From the NCBI RefSeq assembly GCF_000696095.1, contig NZ_BAYX01000003.1:496001-560000 (forward strand): a DNA stretch of 64,000 nt. Direction: 5' to 3'. Positions 17,135-25,936 of this stretch are shown piece by piece (positions within the stretch are counted from its first letter, which is position 1; each line of letters begins with the position of its first letter). A model generated the notes under the pieces. The model was not told the origin of the DNA, searched no databases, and saw only the letters and a list, made by a program, of their open reading frames with translations. This stretch comes from Rhizobium rhizogenes NBRC 13257 (GTDB lineage: Bacteria > Pseudomonadota > Alphaproteobacteria > Rhizobiales > Rhizobiaceae). A program made the position numbers and the translations under genes.

Positions 17135-17977
17135 ATGAGCGATCCTTTGCATCTGAAGATCAGCCATGTGACGCGGCGGTTCCAGGTCAATGGCGAAAGC
17201 CTGACGGCGCTCGACGATGTCAGTCTCGACATTGCCGAGGGCGAGTTCGTCACCATTGTTGGCGCCAGCGGCTGCGGAAAATCGACGTTGCTGCGTCTCG
17301 GTGCCGGGCTGGATACCGCCACCTCCGGCTCGATCACCCATGCGGGAAAGCCCGTCACCGAACCGAGCCTCGATCGTGGCATCGTCTTCCAGGAGCCCCG
17401 ATTGTTCCCGTGGCTGACGGTTGCCCGCAATGTGGCGCTCGGTCTGGAAAATTCCGGACACAGCAAGGCGGACAAGAAGAGGCTCGTCGAAGAGCATCTG
17501 GAGCTGGTCGGGCTTTCCGGTTTCGCCAAGGCCTATCCGCACCAACTTTCGGGCGGCATGGCGCAGCGTGCCGGCATTGCCCGCGGTTTGGTCAATCGTC
17601 CTGATGTGCTGTTCCTCGACGAACCCTTCGGCGCGCTCGATGCCATCACCAAGGCGCGGCTCCAGGACGAGTTGCAGGAGATCTGGGCGAAGGAGCGCAT
17701 CACCATGGTGCTGGTGACACATGATGTCGACGAGGCGGCCTATCTCGGTGATCGCGTCGTCGTCATGTCGCCGCGACCCGGCCGCATCCGCGAGATCGTT
17801 CCGGTGGATTTGCCGCGACTGCGCGCGAGGACCTCGCCAGCACTGACCGAGGTGCGCAACCGCGTTCTGGAAAGCCTCAATGCGACGACGCATTCCTCGC
17901 CAAGTCTCCGTGCGGTTTCGCCGGGGGGAGGGCAACGCCCGGCAGATGCCAGACCGGCCATCGCCGCCGTCAGATAA
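17135..17977 (+). CDS. ABC transporter ATP-binding protein, nitrate/sulfonate/taurine type
   Basis: 280-residue ATPase of the SsuB/TauB/NrtD group. Walker A is GASGCGKST near residue 45, the signature is LSGGMAQRAGIARGL, Walker B is VLFLDEPFGALD (the FGALD ending is typical of the group), and VLVTHDVDEAAYLGDRVVVM follows. A ribosome site (AGGGAAGA) precedes ATG 17135. It is the first gene of the rightward operon, and the binding protein follows 21 bases later. It powers uptake of sulfonates or similar sulfur compounds; sulfonate over nitrate or thiamine precursors is inferred from the surrounding monooxygenases. Confidence 0.9.
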   Translation: MSDPLHLKISHVTRRFQVNGESLTALDDVSLDIAEGEFVTIVGASGCGKSTLLRLGAGLDTATSGSITHAGKPVTEPSLDRGIVFQEPRLFPWLTVARNVALGLENSGHSKADKKRLVEEHLELVGLSGFAKAYPHQLSGGMAQRAGIARGLVNRPDVLFLDEPFGALDAITKARLQDELQEIWAKERITMVLVTHDVDEAAYLGDRVVVMSPRPGRIREIVPVDLPRLRARTSPALTEVRNRVLESLNATTHSSPSLRAVSPGGGQRPADARPAIAAVR

Positions 17978-17998
17978 ATCAGGAAACGGAGTAGCTTT

Positions 17999-19075
17999 AT
18001 GAAACTGGTATCTATTTCCCGCCTTGCCGCTGGCGTGGCCCTTGCATTGGGCATGTTTGCCGCATCCGCCCAGGCGGAAGAGCCGCTGGTCATCCATATC
18101 GGCTACGCCGCAATCGGCGTCGACAACCGTCCCTATTCGGAAGGGACCTCGGCGGCGACGGCGCGTGCCGGCGAATATCTGGAAAAGGAATTCGCCAACG
18201 ATCCCAACGTCAAGATCGAATGGACTTTCTTCAAGGGCGCCGGCCCGGCGGTGAACGAGGGGTTTGCTAACAACCAGCTCGACTTTGCCTATCAGGGCGA
18301 TCTACCAGCGCTGATTGGACGGGCCACCGGTCTCAAGACCAAATATCTTCTCGCCAGCGGGGCGCGCAAGCCGCTCTATCTGGCCGTTGCCAAGGATTCC
18401 GGCATCAAGAAGATCGAAGATCTGAAGGGCCGCAAGATCGCCCTGCAGCGCGGCACCAACGGCCACCTGGCCGCGATTAAGATTCTGGAGGCGCATGGAC
18501 TGAAGGAGCGTGACCTCCAGGTGATCAATCTCGATAGTGCCGGAACGGTGGCAGCGCTTGTCAGCAAGGATATCGATGCCGCCTTCGGCGACACCCAGCT
18601 CATCAATCTCGCCGCCAAGGGCAGCGCCGACCTCATCTATACGACGAAGGGCGACGATCCCCGCTTCGGCCGCAATGCCGGCATCGTCGCGCGCGAAGCG
18701 TTTATCGACGCTCACCCCGAAATCACACAGCGGGTCGTCGATGCTTTCGTCAAGGCGGCGCAATGGTCCTCGGAGGAGCCCAACCGAGCAGCCCTTTTTG
18801 AGCTCTGGCACAAATCCGGCACGGAAATCCCGATCCTTGAGGAGTATTTCCGCAACGATACGCTCGTCTACCGCAATTCGCCGCTGATCGATGACCTGCT
18901 GGTCTCGCAGTACAAGGAGCAGGCGGTGAAGAGCAAGGAATACGGCCTTATTCGTCGTGATGTCGATCTCAATGGCTGGTTCGAGCCCAAATACCTCAAT
19001 AATGCGCTGGAAAAGCTCGGCCTGAAGACATTCTGGCAGCCCTATGGCGCTGACGGAAAGCCGGTCGCGTCCTGA
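17999..19075 (+). CDS. ABC transporter substrate-binding protein, sulfonate (SsuA-like) type
   Basis: 358-residue periplasmic binding protein. The signal peptide is residues 1-26 (MKLVSISRLAAGVALALGMF then AASAQA), cleaved before EEP. Mature-domain features of the SsuA/NMT1-like family include a GAGPAVNEGFANNQLDFAYQ stretch, GDLPALIG, and EDLKGRKIALQRGTNGHLAA, which line the ligand cleft. GGAG lies upstream of the ATG. Its position between the cognate ATPase and the two permeases fixes its role. It likely binds an aliphatic or aromatic sulfonate or sulfate ester; the exact ligand is not predictable. Confidence 0.9.
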   Translation: MKLVSISRLAAGVALALGMFAASAQAEEPLVIHIGYAAIGVDNRPYSEGTSAATARAGEYLEKEFANDPNVKIEWTFFKGAGPAVNEGFANNQLDFAYQGDLPALIGRATGLKTKYLLASGARKPLYLAVAKDSGIKKIEDLKGRKIALQRGTNGHLAAIKILEAHGLKERDLQVINLDSAGTVAALVSKDIDAAFGDTQLINLAAKGSADLIYTTKGDDPRFGRNAGIVAREAFIDAHPEITQRVVDAFVKAAQWSSEEPNRAALFELWHKSGTEIPILEEYFRNDTLVYRNSPLIDDLLVSQYKEQAVKSKEYGLIRRDVDLNGWFEPKYLNNALEKLGLKTFWQPYGADGKPVAS

Positions 19076-19110
19076 TCGCGGGCCTTGAAAACAGAGTAAA
19101 GGGAGCGGGC

Positions 19111-19929
19111 ATGGCCGCGTTTTTCGAGACTGCCGCGCATGCCGGCATCCGGCTTCCCGCTCCATGGCGCAGGCGTCTTGCGATCGGGACTACGGCTCTA
19201 GTTGTTCCGCTTGCACTGTTGGTCCTCTGGTGGGTCGCCTCCGCCAGGGGCTGGCTGCCACAACAGATCCTGCCGCCGCCCGACTATGTCTATCAGGCGG
19301 CACGGGACCTGATCGTCAGCGGCGAGCTTCTCTACCATACGGGGGTCAGCCTGCGCCGCGTTATTATCGGCTTTGCCATCGGCGCCAGCGCCGGCCTGGT
19401 TCTCGGCATATCGATGGGCCTTTCGGAACGGGTCGAGGATTATGTCAAGCCGCTGTTCTTAGCCTTCGCGCAGATTCCGACACTCGGCTGGATCCCGCTC
19501 CTCATGCTGTTCGTCGGCATTGACGAGACCCTGAAGATCATCATCATCGCCAAGGGCGCGATCGTGCCGATGACGTTGAACACGCTGACGGGCATTCGCG
19601 GCGTTTCCCCTAGGTATCTTGAGGTCGGCCGTGCCTTGCGTTTCAGCCGTTGGCAGACCTTGCGGCTGATCGTGCTGCCGGGTGCCGTGCCTTCGATATT
19701 CACCGGCATCCGCTACGGCCTCACCCATTCCTGGACCTCGCTTGTCGGGGTGGAACTTCTGGCTTCTTCCGAAGGGCTTGGCTACCTGCTGGTCTGGGGA
19801 CGGCAGATGTTCTGGCTGGATACCGTCATCGTTGCGATGATCGCCATCGGCCTCGTTGGTTTCATCATGGACAAGAGCCTGGATCGCACCGAGGTGCTGC
19901 TTCAGCGCTGGAAGCGGCAGGAGATCTGA
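19111..19929 (+). CDS. ABC transporter permease, sulfonate (SsuC/TauC-like) type, first copy
   Basis: 272-residue inner-membrane permease of the Ssu/Tau/Nrt group. About six hydrophobic segments are visible, starting LVVPLALLVLWWVASARGWL near residue 32. The coupling loop reads GRALRFSRWQTLRLIVLPGAVP and the signature TGIRYGLTHSWTSLVGVELL follows. AGGGAGC precedes the ATG. A second, different permease follows after only two bases. Most Ssu systems use a single permease as homodimer, so this importer may assemble a heterodimer. Confidence 0.9.
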   Translation: MAAFFETAAHAGIRLPAPWRRRLAIGTTALVVPLALLVLWWVASARGWLPQQILPPPDYVYQAARDLIVSGELLYHTGVSLRRVIIGFAIGASAGLVLGISMGLSERVEDYVKPLFLAFAQIPTLGWIPLLMLFVGIDETLKIIIIAKGAIVPMTLNTLTGIRGVSPRYLEVGRALRFSRWQTLRLIVLPGAVPSIFTGIRYGLTHSWTSLVGVELLASSEGLGYLLVWGRQMFWLDTVIVAMIAIGLVGFIMDKSLDRTEVLLQRWKRQEI

Positions 19930-19931
19930 CC

Positions 19932-20708
19932 ATGGCCACCGCAAGCAGGGCAGTCCGGTTTCGCCGTGGCATCACCTTGCCGATCCTGATGTTCGTTGCC
20001 TGGGAAGTGTCGAGTCGCACCGGTCTTGCCGACCCACGCTTTCTGCCATCACTGGAAGAGGTTGCCCGCACCGCCAAGCGCGAGTTGTTCGACAATGATC
20101 TGATCGGCGAACTCGGCTTCAGCCTGATGCGCAATATTGCCGGATTTCTAATCGGCTGCGTTATCGGGATCGTGTTCGGCACGTTCCTGGCGCTCTCGCG
20201 CATTGCCGACAGGCTGCTGACGCCAACCTTCAACGGCTTGAAACAGATCTCGCTTCTCGCCTGGATCCCGCTGATCTCCGTCTGGTTCGGCTTCGGCGAG
20301 CAGGCAAAGATCGTCTTCGTGGCGCTGGCATCTTTCATTCCCATCGCCCTCAATACCTATGACGGCATGCGGGATGCGCCCGAGGACCTGATCGAGGTCG
20401 GCCGCGCTTTGAAATTCAACGCACGGCAGCGGGTGCTGCGCATCTATCTTCCGTCCGCCATGCCATCGACCGCAACGGGCGTACATCTCGGGCTGATCTA
20501 TGCTTGGCTTGCGACGGTCGGGGCTGAATATTTCCTTGCCGTCGGACGCGGCGTCGGCGGTCTGGTCATCGCCGGCCGAGAACGGTTCGACATGGCCCTC
20601 GTGATGGTCGGCGTTCTCGTTCTAGGCCTTGTCGGGTTCTCGTTAAATCGTCTGGCGCATGTCCTGGAATCCTATCTGCTTCGCTGGCGGCCGAAACAGA
20701 CGCCTTGA
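19932..20708 (+). CDS. ABC transporter permease, sulfonate (SsuC/TauC-like) type, second copy
   Basis: 258-residue permease paralogous to the preceding gene. ATG 19932 lies two bases after its stop, and the frame's earlier opening is only overlap with the first permease. Features: ITLPILMFVAWEVSSRTGLA as first helix, ISLLAWIPLISVWFGFGEQA, coupling loop GRALKFNARQRVLRIYLPSA, and GVHLGLIYAWLATVGAEYFL. The pair probably forms a heterodimeric channel. A 128-base gap with an AT-rich motif separates it from the next gene, so the transporter may be a separate transcription unit with readthrough. Confidence 0.9.
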   Translation: MATASRAVRFRRGITLPILMFVAWEVSSRTGLADPRFLPSLEEVARTAKRELFDNDLIGELGFSLMRNIAGFLIGCVIGIVFGTFLALSRIADRLLTPTFNGLKQISLLAWIPLISVWFGFGEQAKIVFVALASFIPIALNTYDGMRDAPEDLIEVGRALKFNARQRVLRIYLPSAMPSTATGVHLGLIYAWLATVGAEYFLAVGRGVGGLVIAGRERFDMALVMVGVLVLGLVGFSLNRLAHVLESYLLRWRPKQTP

Positions 20709-20793
20709 AGGGCAGTGTCAGATAGGCCGAAAGACATTCTTCGCCACCCGCTTATATTGGAATTTCGTTCCTCGGCAATTTAGACCATTAAAC

Positions 20794-20807
20794 ATATAGA
20801 TTAAATA
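20794..20807. promoter_or_regulatory. AT-rich motif shared with the ssu-like promoter
   Basis: The 128-base gap before the MsnO8-type gene contains ATATAGATTAAATA, close to TATAGATTATAATA at 16998-17011 in the island's main control region. The shared core TATAGATTA suggests a second promoter or regulator site that restarts transcription here. By-eye similarity only. Confidence 0.35.
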
Positions 20808-20836
20808 GATAATTGAAAAGTTTGATGGCGGATTAG

Positions 20837-21841
20837 ATGAGTTACGCGTTGAGTTTGCTCGACAAAAGTCCGATTGATGGACCGGAGGAAGCGAGTACGG
20901 CATTGGCCCGGACGCTTATCCTGGCGCAGCAGGCCGAGCGCTGGGGCTTCCATCGTTTCTGGGTCGCCGAACATCATAACAATGCGCGACTTGCGAGCTC
21001 TTCCCCGGAAGTGCTGATCGCATTCCTGCTCGCACATACATCCCGCATCAGGATAGGCTCCGGCGGCGTGATGCTACAGCACTACAGCGCTTATAAGGTT
21101 GCCGAAAACTTCAATCTCTTGGCAACGCTGGCTCCTGGCCGCGTCGACCTTGGCGTCGGAAAAGCACCCGGCGGCCTTCCTTTATCGACCCGGGCGCTGC
21201 AGGGCGCCTATGATCCGGCGCGCAAGCCGACATTCGCCGAGCAATTGGCCGAACTCGGTGCCTTCCTTGGCGATGAGGCGGCCGAGGACGATCCGAAGGC
21301 TGGCCTTCGAGCCTACCCGGTGCCGGTCACTCCGGTGAAGCGCTTTCTGCTCGGTGCCAGCATCGAGAGTGCGGAGCTGGCGGCTACTCACGGCTGGGAG
21401 TTCGTTTATGCGGGGCATCTCAACGGCGACGAAGCCTTGCTCGACAAGGTGCTCGCGACCTATCGCGACGCGAGCGGCGGAAAGATCCCGCTGCTTGCCA
21501 TTGGCGTGATCGCCGCCGAAACCGATGCGGCGGCAGAGCGTCTTGCCGGCGACCTCAGACGCTTCAAGGTGGAGGTGACGAACGGTCAGAGCGTCACGGT
21601 CGGCAGCCTTGGCCAGGCGGAAGAATATATCCGGCAGGCCGGCGTGACCGACTACCGGATCGAGGAGAAGATGCCTGGTGTCATTCGCGGCACCGCCACG
21701 CATATCCATGGCGAACTCGATCGGCTTCACCGACGCTATGGGATCAGCGAATTTATTCTCGATTGTCCCGTCGCCGAGGCGCAAGCGCGCCTCATCTCGA
21801 TCGACCTTCTGGCGGCGACCCATCTCGCTGTTGCCGCATGA
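20837..21841 (+). CDS. MsnO8-type LLM oxidoreductase
   Basis: 334-residue luciferase-fold flavoprotein of the shorter MsnO8-like subgroup, distinct from the NtaA group in this island. Landmarks are LSLLDKSPI at the N-terminus, AERWGFHRFWVAEHHN (the EHH motif typical of this subgroup), IRIGSGGVMLQHYSAYKVAE, and APGRVDLGVGKAPGG. It likely uses reduced FMN to oxidise a small organosulfur or related compound. Its stop overlaps the start of a 39-codon ORF in an ATGA junction, and a GNAT gene follows. Confidence 0.88.
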   Translation: MSYALSLLDKSPIDGPEEASTALARTLILAQQAERWGFHRFWVAEHHNNARLASSSPEVLIAFLLAHTSRIRIGSGGVMLQHYSAYKVAENFNLLATLAPGRVDLGVGKAPGGLPLSTRALQGAYDPARKPTFAEQLAELGAFLGDEAAEDDPKAGLRAYPVPVTPVKRFLLGASIESAELAATHGWEFVYAGHLNGDEALLDKVLATYRDASGGKIPLLAIGVIAAETDAAAERLAGDLRRFKVEVTNGQSVTVGSLGQAEEYIRQAGVTDYRIEEKMPGVIRGTATHIHGELDRLHRRYGISEFILDCPVAEAQARLISIDLLAATHLAVAA

Positions 21842-21957
21842 CGCATCTCCTCCAACAGCAAGCCGACTTTTGGGATGGCCGCATCCGCTTCATTCGCGGC
21901 CGCACCAGCGTCGGTGACAGCACAATCCACGCGGCACGGGAGGCCGTCCAACGATGA
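21838..21957 (+). CDS. Possible 39-residue protein, ATGA-linked on both sides
   Basis: This ORF fills the gap between the MsnO8-type and GNAT genes exactly. Its ATG overlaps the upstream stop (ATGA, 21838-21841) and its TGA overlaps the downstream ATG (ATGA, 21954-21957). The predicted peptide starts MTHLLQQQADFWDGRIRF and ends AREAVQR. The double ATGA arrangement is the normal signature of translationally coupled genes in this window and is unlikely by chance at both ends. It could be a genuine small protein, a coupling ORF, or a trimmed remnant of a longer gene. No family recognised. Confidence 0.4.
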   Translation: MTHLLQQQADFWDGRIRFIRGRTSVGDSTIHAAREAVQR

Positions 21958-22511
21958 GTGACAGCATTCGCATCGCCACGGTCGACGACGCGCCGGTCTT
22001 GCATCGCCTGTTGCAGGCCGCCTATCAGCCATTGCGCGAGATGAACATCCAGTTCACCGCGACCACGGCCGACGTCGATCTGGTTCGAGAGAAGGTTCGC
22101 CGTCATACGACTTTCGTTGTCGAGCGCGACGCGGCGATCATCGCCACGGTCTCCGTCCGCTTTCCCTGGCCGATGGGCGAAACGCATCTGACGAGCTACC
22201 CGTTCATCCACTGGTTTGCCGTTTCGCCGGACTTCAAGCGGCAATCGATCGGCAGCGCTCTGCTCGATCATGTGGAGCTGACCTTCTTGCGCGACCAGAT
22301 CAAGGCGCCGGCCGTCTATCTCGCGACCGCCACCCGGCATCCATGGCTCGCCGGCATCTATGAGCGCCGGGGCTACGAGGGCTTCTACAAGCACACCAAG
22401 AACGACGAAGAGATCGTCCTCCTGCGCAAGATCCTCAATCCGGACATCTACGAGACGCTGGAAGTCGCCGAATACAAGCGCTTCGAGCCGCAGCTGCTGG
22501 CGCAGGCGTAG
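21954..22511 (+). CDS. GNAT-family N-acetyltransferase
   Basis: 185-residue acetyltransferase. The N-terminus (SIRIATVDDAPVLHRLLQAA) is the usual GNAT beta1-alpha1, and the acetyl-CoA-binding segment is FAVSPDFKRQSIGSALLDHV, with a Q/R-x-x-G-x-A-like loop. The C-terminal part has YERRGYEGFYKHTKN. GGGAGG lies upstream of the ATG. In a sulfur-scavenging operon, a GNAT enzyme might acetylate an amine or amino-acid thiol/sulfone product, as some phosphinothricin- and methionine-sulfone-acetylating relatives do; this is inference. Confidence 0.85.
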   Translation: MSDSIRIATVDDAPVLHRLLQAAYQPLREMNIQFTATTADVDLVREKVRRHTTFVVERDAAIIATVSVRFPWPMGETHLTSYPFIHWFAVSPDFKRQSIGSALLDHVELTFLRDQIKAPAVYLATATRHPWLAGIYERRGYEGFYKHTKNDEEIVLLRKILNPDIYETLEVAEYKRFEPQLLAQA

Positions 22512-22552
22512 TAGCGGCCGATCGACATTCAAGAGCATTGAGGGGCTGGGGC

Positions 22553-24187
22553 ATGGCGGTAACGAGAAGAGGTTTTATAGGAACGGCGGGCGTCGTCGCC
22601 TTGACGGTGGCTATCGGTCACCGACCGGCGTGGGCTGGAAGCAATGCAGTGCCGGTCAAGGGCGGTTCGCTCGTTTATGGCGTCGAAACCGAGCCAAATA
22701 CGCTGAACCCGCATCTCAACGGTCAGGCCAAGGCCAAGCTCGTGCTGCGCAACGCCTATGAATCCCTGCTGGCACGGACCGCCGACGGCGGATATGTTCC
22801 CTGGCTCGCGGCCGGCTACGAGATTTCCGACGACGGCAAGACCTATACGTTCAAGCTGCGCGAGGACGTCACCTTCAGCGACGGCGAGAAGCTCGATGCC
22901 GCGGCCGTGGTGCTGAATTTCACCAAGCTGAAGGAGCCGCTCTATTCGGGCAGCATCAGCGCCGGCTATCTCTCCTATGTCATGGAAGCCAAGGCGGCAG
23001 ATCGGCACACTGTCGTCTTGAAGCTCGATCGGGTCTACGCGCCGTTTCTCGACGGCGTGGCCAGCATCGATATCCTGTCGCCGCGCGCCTTTGCCTCCAC
23101 GCAGATCAAGTCTGGCGGTCCGGAGATCGCCGGCACCGGACCTTTCATCCTCGACCGTTATGTCAGGGGCCAGGAGATCCATTTCGTCCGAAATCCGGAT
23201 TACAAATGGGCGCCGGCAAGTGCCGGGCATCAGGGGCCGGCCTATCTCGATGAGGTGACCTATCGTTTCCTGTCGGAATCCTCGGTCCGCACCGGCGCGC
23301 TCATCTCCGGACAGGTCGATGTCATCGAGGGGATTTCCGGCAACGATGCCGCTCTCTTCAAGGACAATTCCGATTTCACCTACCAGAGCGCGCTCAATCC
23401 CGGCACGCCCTATACACTCTATCTCAACACCACCTACGGCCCGACCAAGGACGTCAGGGTGCGCAAGGCGGTAATCGCTGCGACCGATGTCGGCCAGATT
23501 GTCGACTCCGTCTATCGCCGCGACCGCACACGCGCCTGGGGCGTCCTGACGCCGGCGGACAAGGATTTTTACGACGCGAGCATCGAGGGCAGCTATGGCT
23601 TCGATCCGAAGCTTGCCAATCAGTTGCTGGACGAGGCGGGCTGGACTGCGCGCGATGCCGACGGCTTTCGCACCAAGGACGGCGCGCGCCTGTCGATCGA
23701 GATCGTGCAGGCGCAGGTGACGCTGCGCGATCAGCGCGATGTGCTGTTGCAGGCATTGCAGGCCCAGGCCCGGCAAAGCGCGGGCATCGAACTCATCCTG
23801 AACAATGTCGATTCCGGCACCTATAGCGAGCGGCAGAAGAGCGGAAAATACGGCGCCATTCCCAATTCGACGACCAACCAGGGGAACGCGGTCACCATCT
23901 ATTTCCACTACCTGCCGCCGGACCAGGGCGGCTCGATCAACTACAGCCGAACCGAGGCGCCTGAGGTTCTTGCCTGGCTGAACAAGGCAGCCTCCACGCT
24001 GGATGCCAAGGAACGCTTCGCCACCTACGCCGACCTCCAGCGCTTCGCCATCGTCGAGCAGGCCTTTGGCCTGCCGCTCTACGTCCCGGAAGACCAGATC
24101 GCCGCATCGACAAGGGTGCGCGGGGTCGGGTTCCGCCCGTTCAAGCAACTGCCCGAAAATGCCTACGACATCTGGCTGGGGGCCTAG
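22553..24187 (+). CDS. ABC transporter substrate-binding protein, family 5, tandem copy 1
   Basis: 544-residue periplasmic binding protein of the Opp/Dpp family. A twin-arginine signal (TRRGFIGTAGVVALTVAI) at residues 4-21 suggests export in folded form. Family marks: GYEISDDGKTYTFKLRED, VTFSDGEKLDAAAVVLNF, and LLDEAGWTARDADGFRTKDG. ATG 22553 is preferred to an upstream TTG (22538) because GAGGGG lies just before it. It is strongly similar along its whole length to the next gene. Together with the two permeases and fused ATPase downstream it forms an importer in the sulfur island, possibly for peptides, glutathione-like compounds or sulfur-containing adducts. Confidence 0.92.
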   Translation: MAVTRRGFIGTAGVVALTVAIGHRPAWAGSNAVPVKGGSLVYGVETEPNTLNPHLNGQAKAKLVLRNAYESLLARTADGGYVPWLAAGYEISDDGKTYTFKLREDVTFSDGEKLDAAAVVLNFTKLKEPLYSGSISAGYLSYVMEAKAADRHTVVLKLDRVYAPFLDGVASIDILSPRAFASTQIKSGGPEIAGTGPFILDRYVRGQEIHFVRNPDYKWAPASAGHQGPAYLDEVTYRFLSESSVRTGALISGQVDVIEGISGNDAALFKDNSDFTYQSALNPGTPYTLYLNTTYGPTKDVRVRKAVIAATDVGQIVDSVYRRDRTRAWGVLTPADKDFYDASIEGSYGFDPKLANQLLDEAGWTARDADGFRTKDGARLSIEIVQAQVTLRDQRDVLLQALQAQARQSAGIELILNNVDSGTYSERQKSGKYGAIPNSTTNQGNAVTIYFHYLPPDQGGSINYSRTEAPEVLAWLNKAASTLDAKERFATYADLQRFAIVEQAFGLPLYVPEDQIAASTRVRGVGFRPFKQLPENAYDIWLGA

Positions 24188-24248
24188 TGGGAGACTAGCG
24201 CCGCCTGGCCTTCGTCACCGATCAGCTTCCTCCTTCATCACGGAGATA

Positions 24249-25880
24249 ATGCCCAATATGTTTTCCCGACGATCTTTTCTGAACGCCACGGCGGCCACGC
24301 TTGCATCAGTTCTGCTGCCCATCACCGCGTATGCGCAGGACGGCAACCCTGTCAGCGGCGGCAAGCTCGTCTGGGGCGTGGAGACGGATCCGGCAACGCT
24401 CAATCCGCAGCTCAACGGGCAGGACAAGACCAAGCTCCTGCTGCGAAACGTCTACGAGTCCTTGCTTGCCCGCACGGCGGACGGCGGATACGTCTCCTGG
24501 CTTGCCACCGGTTACAAGATCTCCGATGACGGCAAAACCTATACGTTCACACTGCGCGACGGTGTCACCTTCAGCGATGGCGAGAAGCTCGACGCCGCCG
24601 CCGTCGTTACCAATTTCACCAGGCTTAAGGATGCTGCCTATTCCGGCAGCGTCAGCGCCGGACCGGTTTCCAGGGTGGTCGATGCCAAGGCCGTAAACGC
24701 TCACACTGTCGTGCTGACGCTGGGTGATGTCTATGCGCCGTTCCTTGATTTTGCCGCCAGCCTCGAAATCCTATCGCCCAAGGCCTTCACGTCTTCGCAA
24801 TTGAAGTCCGGCGGGACGGAGATTGCCGGCACAGGTCCGTTCATCCTGGAGCACTATGTCAAGGGCCAGGACATCCACTTCGTCAAGAACAAGGCCTATA
24901 ACTGGCCGCCGAAGATCGCGTTCCATCAGGGGCCGGCCTATCTCGATGAGGTCACCTATCGCTTCCTGCCGGAATCCTCCGTGCGGACAGGCGCGTTGAC
25001 CTCCGGGCAGGTCGACGTCATCGAGGGTATCTCCGGCAATGATGCCGGGTTGTTCAAGGACAATCCGGACTTCAGTTATCAGACGGCCTTGAATACCGGC
25101 ACGCCCTATTCACTGTTCCTGAACGTCACCTATGGCCCGACGCAGGATATCAAGGTGCGCAAGGCGCTTGCGGCGGCGATCGATGTCGATGCCGTGCTCA
25201 AATCCGTCTATCGCGGCGAGCGCACCCGGGCTTGGGGCATTACCTCGCCGATCGATACGCAGTTCTATGACAAGACCATCGAAGGTGCTTATGGCAGCGA
25301 TCCGAAGCTTGCCAATAGCCTACTCGATGAAGCCGGATGGACGGCCCGCGACGCCGACGGCTTCCGCACCAAGGACGGCAAGCTCCTGACGATCGAAGTG
25401 GTCCAGGCGCAGGCGACAGTGCGTGATCAGCGCGATGTGCTGCTGCAGGCCCTTCAGGCCCAGGCACGGCAGAATGCCGGGATCGACCTGCTGATCAACT
25501 ATGTCGATGCCGGCACTTACACCGACAGGCGCAAGACCGGCATCTTCGGTTCGATCGCCAATTCCAACACGCCGACGAACGCGATCGATATCGAATATCA
25601 CTATCTGCCGCTCGATAAGGGCGGTTCGATCAACTACAGCCGCGCGTCGGCGCCGGAACTGCTCAGCTGGCTGAAAGCCGCCGCCTCGACGCTCGACGAT
25701 AAGGAGCGCTTCACTCTCTACGCCAAGCTGCAGCGCTTCGCGATTGTCGATCAGGCCTATGCGCTTCCGCTTTACGAACCGGAAGATCAGGTCGCCGCCG
25801 CTTCCTATGTGAAGGGCATCAGCTTCCGCCCATTCAAGCAATTGCCCGAGAGTGCCTACGACGTCTGGCGCAGCGAGTGA
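24249..25880 (+). CDS. ABC transporter substrate-binding protein, family 5, tandem copy 2
   Basis: 543-residue paralogue of the preceding protein; long blocks are identical, such as YESLLARTADGGYV, FSDGEKLDAAAVV and LLDEAGWTARDADGFRTKDG. A twin-arginine motif (SRRSFLNATAATLASVLLP) and a clear cleavage site (AYAQ) are present. The frame is open from 24003, but the signal peptide fixes the start near ATG 24249 (GGAG 24242-24245, short spacing) or ATG 24258. Differences cluster in ligand-region stretches, so the two copies may deliver related but different solutes to one channel. A strong hairpin follows the stop. Confidence 0.92.
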   Translation: MPNMFSRRSFLNATAATLASVLLPITAYAQDGNPVSGGKLVWGVETDPATLNPQLNGQDKTKLLLRNVYESLLARTADGGYVSWLATGYKISDDGKTYTFTLRDGVTFSDGEKLDAAAVVTNFTRLKDAAYSGSVSAGPVSRVVDAKAVNAHTVVLTLGDVYAPFLDFAASLEILSPKAFTSSQLKSGGTEIAGTGPFILEHYVKGQDIHFVKNKAYNWPPKIAFHQGPAYLDEVTYRFLPESSVRTGALTSGQVDVIEGISGNDAGLFKDNPDFSYQTALNTGTPYSLFLNVTYGPTQDIKVRKALAAAIDVDAVLKSVYRGERTRAWGITSPIDTQFYDKTIEGAYGSDPKLANSLLDEAGWTARDADGFRTKDGKLLTIEVVQAQATVRDQRDVLLQALQAQARQNAGIDLLINYVDAGTYTDRRKTGIFGSIANSNTPTNAIDIEYHYLPLDKGGSINYSRASAPELLSWLKAAASTLDDKERFTLYAKLQRFAIVDQAYALPLYEPEDQVAAASYVKGISFRPFKQLPESAYDVWRSE

Positions 25881-25897
25881 CGATCTGAACCCGCGCC

Positions 25898-25921
25898 GCC
25901 TTCCGCATCCTAGCGGAAGGC
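25898..25921 (+). other. Intercistronic hairpin between binding protein and permease
   Basis: Perfect 9-bp stem (GCCTTCCGC / GCGGAAGGC) with a 6-base loop, between the second binding protein and the first permease. No T-tract follows. Such hairpins after binding-protein genes usually protect the upstream mRNA and keep the binding protein in excess over the membrane components; partial termination is the alternative. Confidence 0.7.
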
Positions 25922-25936
25922 CAAGGAGCAAGTGAT

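Noticed and set aside
22529..24148. 539-codon open frame on the minus strand
   Set aside because: Antisense to a family-5 binding protein that has a signal peptide and full-length similarity to its neighbour.
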